62,541 nucleotides of DNA from Ruminococcus sp. (GCA_024403995.1 JAKSQT010000005.1:1-62541); one strand, 5' to 3'. Shown: positions 26,681 through 35,623, counted from the first letter of the stretch. The notes: generated from the letters alone by a model not told the origin. Program-made: numbers and translations.

Positions 26681-26730
26681 AGGGCAATATCGCACAAAGC
26701 ACGTCTAACGACTTTGTACGGTGTTGCCTT
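26681..26730. repeat. Short family B element overlapping the rpiB stop
   Basis: A 50-base internally deleted copy with ends AGGGCAATATCGCACAAAG and CTTTGTACGGTGTTGCCTT and a short centre (CACGTCTAACGA) that also occurs in the long copy at 17336. The last two bases form part of the rpiB stop codon on the minus strand. Confidence 0.8.
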
Positions 26731-27166
26731 AGTTCTTTTCTTCAATTGCTGATATCAGGTCGATTCTTCTCTGGTGTCTGCCGCCCTCAAAACCTGTGGT
26801 GAGGAATATCTCGGCCAGTTCACAGCCGAGTCCGCAGCCAAGAGTTCTTGCGCCCATGCACATTACATTTGAATTGTTATGGAGACGTGTGAACTTTGTT
26901 GAGAAGGAGTCAGAGCAGAGCGCTGCACGTATGCCCTTGAATTTGTTTGCGGCGATAGACATTCCGATGCCTGTACCGCAGATGAGAATGCCCTTTTCAC
27001 ATTCGCCCGAAAGAATCTGTCCGCAGACAGCCTCTGCAATTACAGGGTAGTCGCATGGTTCACCGTCTGTACCCATATCTTTGAATTCAAAGCCCTTTTC
27101 GCTCAGAGCCTTGATTATTTCTTTTTTCATTTCCACACCAGCGTGGTCACAGCCGATAGCTATCAT
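26729..27166 (-). CDS. rpiB: Ribose 5-phosphate isomerase B
   Basis: The 145-residue enzyme interconverts ribose 5-phosphate and ribulose 5-phosphate. MIAIGCDHAGVEMK at the N-terminus, the catalytic Cys in ILICGTGIGMSIAANK (about residue 66), the active-site His in LHNNSNV (about 98) and MGARTLG are all present. AAAAGGAG precedes the ATG. It is the last gene of the fhs-tsaE-tsaB-rpiB run, 26 bases after tsaB. Its TAA stop coincides with the edge of a family B repeat. Confidence 0.95.
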   Translation of the reverse strand: MIAIGCDHAGVEMKKEIIKALSEKGFEFKDMGTDGEPCDYPVIAEAVCGQILSGECEKGILICGTGIGMSIAANKFKGIRAALCSDSFSTKFTRLHNNSNVMCMGARTLGCGLGCELAEIFLTTGFEGGRHQRRIDLISAIEEKN

Positions 27167-27192
27167 ATAAATATTCTCCTTTTTGCCTTGAT

Positions 27193-27888
27193 TCAGGCGT
27201 TTTTTTGTTCAAGATCCTTTTCTGCCTTGACCTTCTGGAGGTATGATACTTCAAGAAGTTCAGGCTCTGTAAGCTGACGTGATATGCCTGCAAGACATAC
27301 TCCGACAGCGTTCTGCAATCTGCCCTGAGGCGGAGCGATAGTGAAAACAGGTGAGCGGTAGTCATTGAAAAAATCAGCCGCACCATCGCCGCAAAGCAGA
27401 CATTCTCCTATATTCAGCGCAAGGTATTCTGCAAGCTCGTCACGGGAGATTATCTGTTCTTCCGTGACCTGTTCTATGCAGAATCCGTCACTTTTATATG
27501 TACAGGTATAGACAAGCTCTGCTCTTGCCTTGATAATTGAGCAGATATGCCCTTTATGTGCAAGATTATTGCAGGCGAGTCCGAGAAGCGTTGAAACACC
27601 GCAGCATTTTACGCCAAGACCAAAGCTCATAGCCTTTGCGGCTGCAACCCCAATGCGGAGTCCTGTATATGAGCCGGGACCGTTTGCCACGGCAATTCCG
27701 CCGATATCAGTGATCTGCTTTCCTGCCTGTGCGATCATTTCCTTTACGGCAGGCATGATGACCTGCGAATGTGTCTTCTGTGTATACAAAGAAGTCTGGG
27801 CAAGAAATGTTTCAGTATCCGAGTCAAACAAAGCCGCCGAGGCGGTTTTTCCCGATGTGTCAATTCCAAGCAGCAGCAAATCTTCCAC
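27193..27888 (-). CDS. tsaB: tRNA threonylcarbamoyladenosine protein TsaB
   Basis: The ASKHA-fold protein is the TsaD partner in t6A37 synthesis. LLLGIDTSGKTASAALF at the N-terminus and GIAVANGPGSYTGLRIG (about residue 70) are the family signatures. The start is uncertain: GTG at 27888 (231 residues) has GAGG close upstream, a TTG at 27879 is an alternative, and the TTG at 27915 would add nine residues unlike the family. All overlap the tsaE end by 20-56 bases, showing tight coupling. Confidence 0.88.
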   Translation of the reverse strand: MEDLLLLGIDTSGKTASAALFDSDTETFLAQTSLYTQKTHSQVIMPAVKEMIAQAGKQITDIGGIAVANGPGSYTGLRIGVAAAKAMSFGLGVKCCGVSTLLGLACNNLAHKGHICSIIKARAELVYTCTYKSDGFCIEQVTEEQIISRDELAEYLALNIGECLLCGDGAADFFNDYRSPVFTIAPPQGRLQNAVGVCLAGISRQLTEPELLEVSYLQKVKAEKDLEQKNA

Positions 27889-28303
27889 CGTCCTCAATAA
27901 TAATCTCACGTTCAAGCTCGCTGAGCCTGTTTATGGTAATATAAATGGTATTTTTCGGAAGAAAATCAGCGATATTCTCCGACCATTCCACAGCCGCCAC
28001 GTTATCCTCGAAAGGATAGTCATAGAAGCCTGTGGACTCTAAATCTTCCTCGGAGGAGATGCGGTACATATCAAAATGATAAAGCGTAAGGTCATCGCCA
28101 CGGTATTCGTTGACAAGAGCGAATGTAGGTGATGTTACGTTGTCGCCAAGTCCGAGACCGACGGCAAGACCACGGGTGAAGGTAGTTTTTCCTGCGCCCA
28201 GTCCGCCTTTATAAGCGATCATATCTCCCTTTTTCAGGAGACTGCCCAGCTTTTCGGCAGCGGCAATGGTCTCCTGCGGGGAGTTCGTAATAATTTTTAG
28301 CAT
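27860..28303 (-). CDS. tsaE: tRNA threonylcarbamoyladenosine ATPase TsaE
   Basis: The 147-residue P-loop ATPase drives the t6A complex. Walker A is GGLGAGKTTFTRGLA (about residues 33-47), with SPTFALVNEYRG and LYHFDMYRI following. It starts one base after the fhs stop and overlaps tsaB. TsaD, the fourth component, is not in the window; the Sua5-type synthase is at 6.2 kb. Confidence 0.94.
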   Translation of the reverse strand: MLKIITNSPQETIAAAEKLGSLLKKGDMIAYKGGLGAGKTTFTRGLAVGLGLGDNVTSPTFALVNEYRGDDLTLYHFDMYRISSEEDLESTGFYDYPFEDNVAAVEWSENIADFLPKNTIYITINRLSELEREIIIEDGGRFAAAWN

Positions 28304-28304
28304 A

Positions 28305-29984
28305 TCAGAACAGTCCTGTGATATTTCCGTTTTCGTCGCAGTCGATGTTTAATGCGGCAGGCTTTTTCGGCAGACCGGGCATTGTAAGGATATCGCCTGT
28401 ATAAATTACGACAAATCCTGCACCTGACGAAAGTCTTGCGTCACGGACAGTGATGCGGAAATTCTTAGGTTTGCCGAGGAGTGACGGGTTATCTGAGAGG
28501 GAATACTGTGTCTTTGCCACGCAGACAGGGATATCCCAGAATCCGATATTTTCTATCTCCTTGATAGCTTTTTCAGCCTGTGCGGTGAATGTAACGCCGT
28601 CTGCACGATATATCTCCTTTGCGAGGATCTCAACCTTGCTCTTTATTGTGGACTGAGTGTCGTAGAGCGGTTTGAATTCGGAATCCTCAGCAGAGCAGAG
28701 ACTGATGGTTTCGCATACCTTTTCAGCGAGGTCTGTGCCGCCTGCGCTGCCCTTTGCGAATATTTCACAGATGGAAACTTCAACGCCAAGCTCTGCACAG
28801 AACTGTCTTACAAATTCAATTTCAGCCTCTGTATCAGCAGCGAAACGGTTTATTGCAACAACTACGGGAACATGGAATTTGTGCATATTTTCGATGTGGG
28901 TTTTAAGGTTTACAATACCTTTTTCAAGTGCCCACATATTTTCCTTTGACAGCTCATCCTTGTGAACGCCGCCGTTGTATTTCAGAGCCTTTATTGTGGC
29001 TACGAGAACTACGCATGACGGAGCAAGACCACCGAAACGGCACTTGATGTCCATGAATTTCTCAGCGCCGAGGTCTGAGCCGAAGCCTGCCTCAGTTACA
29101 ACGTAATCGCCAAGTTTAAGGGCAAGTTTTGTTGCTCTGAGTGAGTTGCAGCCGTGTGCGATATTTGCAAACGGACCGCCGTGGATAAATGCCGGATTGT
29201 TTTCAAGAGTTTGTACAAGGTTAGGTTTGAGTGCATCTTTAAGGAGTGCTGTCATTGCACCGCAAGCACCTATCTCACGGGCAAAAACAGGTTCGCCGCT
29301 GAGATTGTATGCAACAAGGATATTGCCGAGACGCTCCTTTAAGTCTGCAAGGTCGGAAGCGAGGCAGAGAATAGCCATTATTTCAGATGCAACAGTGATG
29401 TTGAAGCCGTCCTCTCTTGGAACGCCGTTAGCTTTTCCGCCAAGACCTACGAGAATATTTCTGAGGGCACGGTCGTTCATGTCCATGCAGCGCTTGAAAA
29501 GTATCCTTCTCTGGTCGATGCGGAGTTCATTGCCTTGCTGGAGATGATTGTCTATCATGGCGCAGAGCAGATTGTTTGCTGCGGTGATAGCGTGCATATC
29601 GCCTGTAAAGTGGAGATTGATGTCCTCCATCGGCACTACCTGAGCATATCCGCCGCCTGCAGCGCCGCCCTTCATTCCGAATACCGGGCCGAGTGAAGGT
29701 TCACGGAGTGCAAGAACAGTTTTTTTGCCGATACGGTTCATGGCATCTGCAAGACCAACACTGACTGTGGTTTTGCCCTCACCTGCGGGGGTAGGGTTTA
29801 TAGCGGTGACGAGAATGAGTTTGCCGTCCTCCTTGTCAGCGAGCTTGCTGAAAACATTTTCAGAGATCTTAGCCTTATAGTGACCGTAGGGTTCAAGATC
29901 TTCTTCGTCAATGCCGAGACCTGCGGCTATCTCGGAAATGCGCTTCATTTCGGCTTTCTGAGCAATTTCGATATCTGATAACAT
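28305..29984 (-). CDS. fhs: Formate-tetrahydrofolate ligase
   Basis: The 559-residue enzyme makes 10-formyl-THF from formate and ATP, supplying purine and fMet synthesis and forming part of the methyl branch of acetogenesis. The phosphate loop [14 protein letters not shown] is near residue 67, the monovalent cation and folate regions [18 protein letters not shown] near 93 and [10 protein letters not shown] near 300. The length is normal. It leads the fhs-tsaE-tsaB-rpiB transcript from a promoter at 30018-30046. Confidence 0.96.
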   Translation of the reverse strand: MLSDIEIAQKAEMKRISEIAAGLGIDEEDLEPYGHYKAKISENVFSKLADKEDGKLILVTAINPTPAGEGKTTVSVGLADAMNRIGKKTVLALREPSLGPVFGMKGGAAGGGYAQVVPMEDINLHFTGDMHAITAANNLLCAMIDNHLQQGNELRIDQRRILFKRCMDMNDRALRNILVGLGGKANGVPREDGFNITVASEIMAILCLASDLADLKERLGNILVAYNLSGEPVFAREIGACGAMTALLKDALKPNLVQTLENNPAFIHGGPFANIAHGCNSLRATKLALKLGDYVVTEAGFGSDLGAEKFMDIKCRFGGLAPSCVVLVATIKALKYNGGVHKDELSKENMWALEKGIVNLKTHIENMHKFHVPVVVAINRFAADTEAEIEFVRQFCAELGVEVSICEIFAKGSAGGTDLAEKVCETISLCSAEDSEFKPLYDTQSTIKSKVEILAKEIYRADGVTFTAQAEKAIKEIENIGFWDIPVCVAKTQYSLSDNPSLLGKPKNFRITVRDARLSSGAGFVVIYTGDILTMPGLPKKPAALNIDCDENGNITGLF

Positions 29985-30017
29985 AGTTTATCCTCCGATA
30001 ACAATAATATTATTTTT

Positions 30018-30046
30018 ATTATACCACATTCCGGCAGTGATTTCAA
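30018..30046 (-). promoter_or_regulatory. Promoter of the fhs operon, abutted by a repeat
   Basis: On the minus strand TTGAAA (30046-30041), 17 bases, TATAAT (30023-30018). The family B repeat starts at 30047, directly behind the -35 box, so the native upstream sequence has been displaced. Confidence 0.85.
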
Positions 30047-30219
30047 GGGCAACACCTCACAAAGATTGTGCGGCAGAAACGCAGTCAGATTTTTCGTCAG
30101 ATTGTACAGAAATTTTGCAGGCATACTATCGTATGCCAAAAAATTCTGTGCAAGATGACGGAAAAGATGCAAGTTTATGACGTGCAAAGTTATCATACGT
30201 GCTTTGTGAGGTGTTGCCC
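30047..30219. repeat. MITE-like element, family B, long copy
   Basis: The ends are GGGCAACACCTCACAAAG and CTTTGTGAGGTGTTGCCC, perfect inverted repeats with matching C/T changes in both ends (compensatory). The interior shares its sequence with 17336-17566 in opposite orientation and includes the small palindrome GGCATACTATCGTATGCC at the centre. Confidence 0.88.
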
Positions 30220-30360
30220 GAAAGCAATACCTCACAAAGATTGTGCGGCAGCATTTGCTTTTCATATATGACTTGCAGTATTTCTTTGGTGCCATTCTTA
30301 ATAAATCTGGTTTTCTGCTTTATTTTTTTATTAGCGAGACAATAAAATATGCAATACTGC
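30220..30360. other. Spacer with a fragment of family B
   Basis: AGCAATACCTCACAAAGATTGTGCGGCAGC (30223-30252, shortened here to its role) repeats the left end of the adjacent element, so a second, truncated copy sits in tandem. The rest of the spacer is AT-rich and shows no gene. Confidence 0.6.
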
Positions 30361-30389
30361 TTGATTTATTATAAGGAATGTGTTATAAT
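30361..30389 (+). promoter_or_regulatory. Promoter of mtnN
   Basis: TTGATT, 17 bases, TATAAT (30384-30389). The leader before the ATG is about 77 nt. Confidence 0.75.
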
Positions 30390-30472
30390 AATCTACAGAC
30401 ATAAACGTGATCGTCGGTTTAATGTCAAGCGGCAAAATAACGGCTGCCATATCAAAAATTGGAGTGATTGAA

Positions 30473-31150
30473 ATGAATACTATAGCAATTATCGGTGCAA
30501 TGCCGTCGGAACTTGTTGACATAAGAAAAGTACTTAAAGGCACTGAGACAAAAAAAATCGCCGGATTTGAATTCTATATCGACAGTTTTCACGGAAAGAA
30601 GATCATCAATGTCTGCTGCGGAATTGCAAAGGTCAACGCTGCTCTCTGCACACAGGTGACTATTGATAATTTCCATCCCGACTGCATTATCAATGCCGGA
30701 ATTGCCGGCGGTATGAATTCAGATGTAAAGGTATGCGACATCGTTATTTCAAACGAGGTGCTCCCGCATGACCTTGATCTGCATTTCCTCAAGGATTATC
30801 CGCCGTACTGCGGAATTTTCAAGGCTGACGAAAAGCTTATCGAAGCGGCTGAGAAGTCATGCAGCGAGGAGGGCGCAAAGAGCTTCCGTGGAAGAATAGT
30901 TTCCGGCGAGGCTTTCATTTCAAGCAACGAGGTCAAAGCTGCCATTCAGGAGAAGTTTTCACCTTATGCTGTTGATATGGAAAGTTCAGCTGTCGGTCAC
31001 TGCTGTTATCTGAATGATATGCCGTTTGTTGCTGTAAGATGCATTTCCGACAACGCTGACGATGACGGTGCAATGTCATTTGACGAGTTTGAGAAGATCG
31101 CTGCTAAACGTGTTGCAGGCATCGTTCTCAGAATGCTTGAAAAATTATAA
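30473..31150 (+). CDS. mtnN: 5'-methylthioadenosine/S-adenosylhomocysteine nucleosidase
   Basis: The 225-residue enzyme cleaves MTA and SAH to adenine and a thioribose or ribosyl-homocysteine, feeding methionine salvage and activated methyl recycling. Family motifs are IAIIGAMPSEL at the N-terminus, GIAGGMNSDV (about 77), the catalytic Glu region SGEAFISS (about 144), DMESSAVGH (about 172) and the catalytic Asp in RCISDNADDD (about 195). ATG 30473 has GGAG 9 bases upstream. A dockerin gene starts 19 bases after the stop, so the two could be cotranscribed. Confidence 0.94.
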   Translation: MNTIAIIGAMPSELVDIRKVLKGTETKKIAGFEFYIDSFHGKKIINVCCGIAKVNAALCTQVTIDNFHPDCIINAGIAGGMNSDVKVCDIVISNEVLPHDLDLHFLKDYPPYCGIFKADEKLIEAAEKSCSEEGAKSFRGRIVSGEAFISSNEVKAAIQEKFSPYAVDMESSAVGHCCYLNDMPFVAVRCISDNADDDGAMSFDEFEKIAAKRVAGIVLRMLEKL

Positions 31151-31169
31151 TTATTGGAGGTAGCAAAAC

Positions 31170-32093
31170 ATGAAAAAGCTTATCGCAATCCTGTCTGCTG
31201 CCGTTGCAGTATGCAGCGCAGTACCATTTACAGCATCAGCAGCCGCTGATGAACTTACTTACATACCGACACTCTATTTTAAGGGTGAACAGAGTGATTC
31301 GATCGATGTTCTTCCTAACGGTGTTCTTTATGCAAACACCAAGTCAGGCAAGACACTGAAAGCCTCAGCTAAGGCATTTATTAAGGATGATTGCCTCCGT
31401 GCAGGTCAGATCGTAGTAAAATGGGTATGGAATGATGACAACGTAACTCTCAGCAATATCCAGGATCCTATTTCTGCCGGCACTCTTGCTCCGTATAAGG
31501 GCTATGCTTCAGCTTCTGACATCGGTCTCAATGACAGCTATGACCAGAAGATGATCGGCGTAAGCTATCAGTCTGCCGAGGGCGTTAATCCGCTTGCTCC
31601 TACAGGCGAAACCAGCGATGCTTACCCGCTTGCAGTATTTGACGTGAATGTCAGCTCATCAGCTCCGGCTGATTACTATAATATCGCTTTCAAGACAGAG
31701 CAGCCTAACGTTTCAAGCATCTCATACAGACTTTCAAAGGAAGCTGCTGACAGACGTGAAGGCGATGCAAAGGGAATGGATATCAGAGATATCAGACCTT
31801 CAGGCGATAACGCAAAGCCGCTTATTGTTGCGGTTTCAGACAGAATGCTCGGTGATGTCAACAATGATAAGACGATCGATGCCAAGGATGCATCATTAAT
31901 ACTTAAAGACTATGCTCTCCGTTCAGCAAATCAGCCTTCTATCTTTACAAAAGAACAGCTTGTTGCTGCTGATCTTAACGGAGATATAAAGTCAGATTCA
32001 CGTGATGCTTCAAGAGTTCTCGGATATTATGCTTATATTTCAACTGATGCAGGAAACGGAACTTCACTTATCGATTACTTATACAAGAACTGA
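31170..32093 (+). CDS. Secreted dockerin type I protein
   Basis: The 307-residue protein has a signal peptide (MKKLIAILSAAVAVCS, cleaved near TASA-A), a beta-rich region (about 27-225) with no recognised catalytic motif, and a C-terminal type I dockerin with two F-hands: LGDVNNDKTIDAKDAS (about 229) and AADLNGDIKSDSRDAS (about 268). The region before the dockerin has the strand pattern of a cohesin- or Ig-like module, but this is inference. The second repeats of the two window dockerins share SRDAS before a YYA-type motif, so both could bind the same cohesin type. A terminator follows. Confidence 0.88.
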   Translation: MKKLIAILSAAVAVCSAVPFTASAAADELTYIPTLYFKGEQSDSIDVLPNGVLYANTKSGKTLKASAKAFIKDDCLRAGQIVVKWVWNDDNVTLSNIQDPISAGTLAPYKGYASASDIGLNDSYDQKMIGVSYQSAEGVNPLAPTGETSDAYPLAVFDVNVSSSAPADYYNIAFKTEQPNVSSISYRLSKEAADRREGDAKGMDIRDIRPSGDNAKPLIVAVSDRMLGDVNNDKTIDAKDASLILKDYALRSANQPSIFTKEQLVAADLNGDIKSDSRDASRVLGYYAYISTDAGNGTSLIDYLYKN

Positions 32094-32100
32094 TAATATG

Positions 32101-32138
32101 ACAGCACCGCACCCTTGTGTGGTGCTGTTTTTTAGGAG
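32101..32138 (+). terminator. Terminator after the dockerin gene
   Basis: ACAGCACC and GGTGCTGT form the stem, followed by TTTTTT. The stem core (GCACCGCAC) resembles the ends of family B repeats. Confidence 0.8.
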
Positions 32139-32144
32139 AAAGTT

Positions 32145-33050
32145 ATGGTATATACAGTAACATTTAATCCGGCGATAGATTACGTAATGCATACCGGTAC
32201 GTTGAGGAAGGGCAGTGTGAACCGGTCTTTTTCAGAGGAGATTTTTTACGGAGGAAAAGGCATAAATGTTTCGGCTGTGCTTTCAGAGCTGGGGGTAAAG
32301 TCTGTTGCACTTGGATTTGTTGCAGGCTTCACAGGGCAGGCTATTGAGGACGGCGTTAAGGCTATGGGCATAGAAACTGACTTTGTTCATCTTGAAAACG
32401 GATGTTCAAGAATAAATGTCAAGGTGAAGTCGGATGATGTGACAGAGCTTAACGGTCAGGGACCTGATATAGACAGTGTTGCACTCAATAAGCTTTTCGT
32501 GAAACTGAACAGGATTCAGGACGGTGATGTGCTTGTGCTTGCCGGCAGTATACCGAGAAGTATGCCTCCTGATGTTTATGATCATATCCTCGCATTTCTT
32601 TCAGACAGAAAACTGCGTATTGTTGTTGATGCAGAAAAGCTTCTTCTTCTGAATGCGCTTAAATACAAGCCGTTTCTGGTCAAGCCGAATATTGACGAGC
32701 TTGGTGCGATGTTCGGAGTTGAGATACACAATGATGATGAAGCAGAATCCTATGCCGAAAAGCTGCGTGATATGGGGGCACAGAATGTGCTTGTTTCAAT
32801 GGCTGACAGGGGGGCTTTGCTTATCGATGAAAAGGGAAAGTGCCATAAGCTCGGCGTTTGCCATGGATTTGTACGCAATGCGGTCGGCGCAGGCGATTCG
32901 ATGGTTGCAGGCTTTATTGCTGGCAGCATGGAGGGCGATTTTGAATATGCGCTGAGACTTGGTACAGCCTGCGGCGGTGCTACGGCGTTTTCAGACGGAC
33001 TTGCCAAAAAGGAATATATTTCCAAGCTTTTATGGCAGTTGGATGAATAA
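32145..33050 (+). CDS. PfkB family sugar kinase, 1-phosphofructokinase type
   Basis: The 301-residue kinase has the FruK/LacC layout: MVYTVTFNPAIDYVM at the N-terminus, GGKGINVSAVLSELG (about 39), GSIPRSMP (about 132) and the C-terminal anion hole GAGDSMVAGF (about 249) with the catalytic Asp. It probably phosphorylates fructose 1-phosphate, although tagatose 6-phosphate is an alternative. No PTS transporter or FruR gene is next to it, so the source of its substrate is not visible here. An AGGAGAAAG site precedes the ATG. Confidence 0.88.
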   Translation: MVYTVTFNPAIDYVMHTGTLRKGSVNRSFSEEIFYGGKGINVSAVLSELGVKSVALGFVAGFTGQAIEDGVKAMGIETDFVHLENGCSRINVKVKSDDVTELNGQGPDIDSVALNKLFVKLNRIQDGDVLVLAGSIPRSMPPDVYDHILAFLSDRKLRIVVDAEKLLLLNALKYKPFLVKPNIDELGAMFGVEIHNDDEAESYAEKLRDMGAQNVLVSMADRGALLIDEKGKCHKLGVCHGFVRNAVGAGDSMVAGFIAGSMEGDFEYALRLGTACGGATAFSDGLAKKEYISKLLWQLDE

Positions 33051-33054
33051 TACT

Positions 33055-33435
33055 ATGGAAAAAATAATTGCAGCCTGCGGAAATGACTGTGCAGTTTGCC
33101 CCAGACATCTTCCGAAAACAGACGAAGAACTGCATCATACTGCGGAATTATGGCATAAGATCGGATATCGTGACCATGTTGTCACAAATGAGGAAATATC
33201 ATGCCGTGGATGCACTTCTGATAACTGGTGCAGATATCAGGTAGTGAAATGCACAGAAGAAAAAAATATCGCCAATTGCGGCGAGTGTGCGGAATATCCG
33301 TGCAAAACTATAATGGAATGCTTTGAAGTTACTATGAATTTTGAGCCGATGTGCAGAAAAATATGCACTGACAGCGAATACATGATAATAAAAAAAGCAT
33401 TCTTTGAAAAACGGGAAAATCTTGAAAATGCCTGA
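33055..33435 (+). CDS. DUF3795 family cysteine-rich protein
   Basis: The 126-residue protein contains eleven or more cysteines, in CGNDCAVCPRH (N-terminus), CRGCTSDNWCRY, CTEEKNIANCGECAEYPC and MCRKIC. This pattern is typical of DUF3795, probable metal- or FeS-binding proteins of unknown function in anaerobes. The start is 33055 (GGATGA site) or an in-frame ATG at 33043 inside the kinase gene end. It directly follows the sugar kinase and is probably cotranscribed. Confidence 0.82.
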   Translation: MEKIIAACGNDCAVCPRHLPKTDEELHHTAELWHKIGYRDHVVTNEEISCRGCTSDNWCRYQVVKCTEEKNIANCGECAEYPCKTIMECFEVTMNFEPMCRKICTDSEYMIIKKAFFEKRENLENA

Positions 33436-33630
33436 AAAAGGAATTGTATTCGTGAAAAATAAGGAACAGTGATATTGCGAAAAAAATAATGACAAGGATT
33501 TTTATGCAAGAAAAATTCTATCAGAAAAATGAAAAGAAAAATAAGGAACTATGCCGCAAAAAACTATTGTTTTTGAAAAACGGCGAATTTACAGCAGTAT
33601 TCTGCTGACGATCAATTGTAAAGAAAATAA

Positions 33631-33680
33631 ACCGCACAAAGCATTTTACATAAGCTGCTTTGTGCGGTATTTTTTATAAA
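33631..33680. terminator. Terminator hairpin between convergent genes
   Basis: ACCGCACAAAGC pairs with GCTTTGTGCGGT and is followed by ATTTTTTAT. It serves the plus-strand kinase transcript and possibly the symporter from the other side. The stem is nearly identical to the inner part of the family B ends, so it may be a domesticated repeat. Confidence 0.7.
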
Positions 33681-33694
33681 GGGCATCTCTAAAA
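33681..33694. repeat. Solo family A end at the symporter stop codon
   Basis: GGGCATCTCTAAAA is the family A terminal repeat alone, without the rest of the element. It begins immediately after the terminator and ends at the TAA stop of the symporter gene on the minus strand. Confidence 0.65.
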
Positions 33695-35284
33695 TTATTT
33701 TGTCTGAAGGCTGCTGAAAGCGTTGTCTACGATCTTCTTGTCAGGCGATGAAGTAAATGCACTTACTATCGGAACGATGAGGATTGAGATTATCATTGCA
33801 AATGCACCTGCGTTGATAGGTGAGAGCAGATTCAGCGGACAGCCGAGTGCGATAACGTCAGCTTTGAGACCATCGAATGCGCTGATGCCAAGGCTGAACA
33901 GTACCATATGTGTTACGCTGATGCCGATACCAGTAACGAAACTTGCCCAGCAAGCTGCCTTTGATGCCTTTTTCATGAACAGACCATAAAGGAATGGACC
34001 AAGGAATGCTCCTGAAAGTGCGCCCCATGAATATGACATGAGAGTTGAGATAGATGCGTTTTTGTTGCAGGCGATGATAACTGAGATTACGAGGAATACT
34101 GCAATGAAAATACGCATGAAAATCATCTGCTTCTTGTCGTTGAAATCCTTTACTCTCGGCTTGATCAGGTCGTTTGTGAGAGTTGAGCTTGATGTGAGAA
34201 CGAGTGATGAAAGTGTTGAGAGTGAAGCTGAAAGAACGAGAACAACAACTATTCCTATAAGGATATTCGGAAGTGCCTGATTGATAAGTGACGGAACCAT
34301 TGTATCATATACAGGCTTGCCGTTTGCAGTTTCGATAAGTGTTCTGCCGCTGCCGTCTGAGCCATCAAGTGTGCAGTAGAGTCTTACAAAACCGCCCATG
34401 AAGTATGAGCCGCCTGCAACAACAAATGCAAAAAGTGTTGAGATGATCGCACCTTTTTTGATAGCCTGTTCATCCTTGATGGCATAGAACTTCTGAACCA
34501 TCTGAGGAAGTCCCCATGTGCCAAGAGATGTAAGCACAACAACTCCGAAGAGGTTTATCGGGTCAGGACCGAAAAGACTGCCGAGAGTGCCTGTGTTTCC
34601 CTTGTCATCGGGGATAATGTTGAGTGCATCGATAGCTGCTGAGAGACCGTCCTTTTTCTGAACAGTGAGGGCTACTACAGTGCCGATGCCTATGAGCATG
34701 ATAATGCCCTGAACGAAGTCATTAAGTGCGGTAGCCTTGTAGCCGCCAAGTGTAACGTAAACAGCAGAAAGTACTGCCATTGCTATTATAATGTATGTAC
34801 CGCCGTTTTCACCGAGGTCAAAGACCATGCCGAAAAGACGTGAAAGACCGTTGTATACAGATGCAGTATACGGGATGAGGAAGATGAAAACAATAGCGGC
34901 TGATGCAGTTTTGAGAGCCTTTGAGTCAAAACGGAACTCGAAAAATTCAGGCATTGTTTTTGCACCAAGATGATTTGTCATGAGACGTGTGCGCTTGCCT
35001 ATGAGGAAGAACGGGATAAGACTGCCGATTATGGCGTTTCCGATGCCTACCCATGATGCTGATGCACCGTACATCCAGCCGAACTGACCTGCATAGCCGA
35101 TGAAAACAACGGCTGAGAAATAGGTCGTGCCATAGGAGAAAGCAGTGAGCCATGAGCCTACGCTTCTTCCGCCGAGCATGAAGTCTTCTGCGGATTTGGT
35201 TTTCTTTGATGTGATAACGCCTATGCTGATCATTATTGTGACATAGATGACCAGTACAACGAGCGTTGCAACTACAGAGTACAT
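33695..35284 (-). CDS. Sodium:solute symporter family transporter
   Basis: The 529-residue protein has 13 predicted membrane segments and the SSS (SLC5-like) features: an early SAEDFMLGGRSVGSWLTAFSYG block (about 35), YGTTYFSAV and the sodium-site region of segment 8, SASLSTLSSLVLTSSS (about 350). It resembles the proline (PutP) and pantothenate branches; substrate is not assigned. ATG 35284 follows GGAGCGA; the TTG at 35299 is part of the site. It has a consensus promoter and a leader of about 115 nt. Confidence 0.9.
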   Translation of the reverse strand: MYSVVATLVVLVIYVTIMISIGVITSKKTKSAEDFMLGGRSVGSWLTAFSYGTTYFSAVVFIGYAGQFGWMYGASASWVGIGNAIIGSLIPFFLIGKRTRLMTNHLGAKTMPEFFEFRFDSKALKTASAAIVFIFLIPYTASVYNGLSRLFGMVFDLGENGGTYIIIAMAVLSAVYVTLGGYKATALNDFVQGIIMLIGIGTVVALTVQKKDGLSAAIDALNIIPDDKGNTGTLGSLFGPDPINLFGVVVLTSLGTWGLPQMVQKFYAIKDEQAIKKGAIISTLFAFVVAGGSYFMGGFVRLYCTLDGSDGSGRTLIETANGKPVYDTMVPSLINQALPNILIGIVVVLVLSASLSTLSSLVLTSSSTLTNDLIKPRVKDFNDKKQMIFMRIFIAVFLVISVIIACNKNASISTLMSYSWGALSGAFLGPFLYGLFMKKASKAACWASFVTGIGISVTHMVLFSLGISAFDGLKADVIALGCPLNLLSPINAGAFAMIISILIVPIVSAFTSSPDKKIVDNAFSSLQTK

Positions 35285-35406
35285 AAAAGATCGCTCCAAT
35301 CATAAAATAATCGTAACACTTTATCTGCGGAAGGACGTTTTTGCTGAAAGTTTTTGAACGTCAAACCTGTAAAGCTTTAAAATGATAAAGTGAAATACCG
35401 TTACTT

Positions 35407-35435
35407 ATTATACAGCATAATGTGCGCCTTGTCAA
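35407..35435 (-). promoter_or_regulatory. Promoter of the symporter gene
   Basis: On the minus strand TTGACA (35435-35430), 17 bases, TATAAT (35412-35407). The leader contains a perfect 9-base inverted repeat, CACTTTATC with GATAAAGTG, spanning most of its length. Confidence 0.85.
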
Positions 35436-35623
35436 TAGTTTTTTGTCAGTTTTTCAGAATTTTTATGCATATCATGTTTACACTGCTGTTTCCCAAAGAA
35501 GCAGCATCTGCCGAGGATGAGCGGACAGCCGCAGAAAGTAAATGTCAGTAATATGCCGTCAACAGAGAGTATATAATCGTATTGTTTATACAAATAATAT
35601 AACATAATACAGCCCGAAAACAC

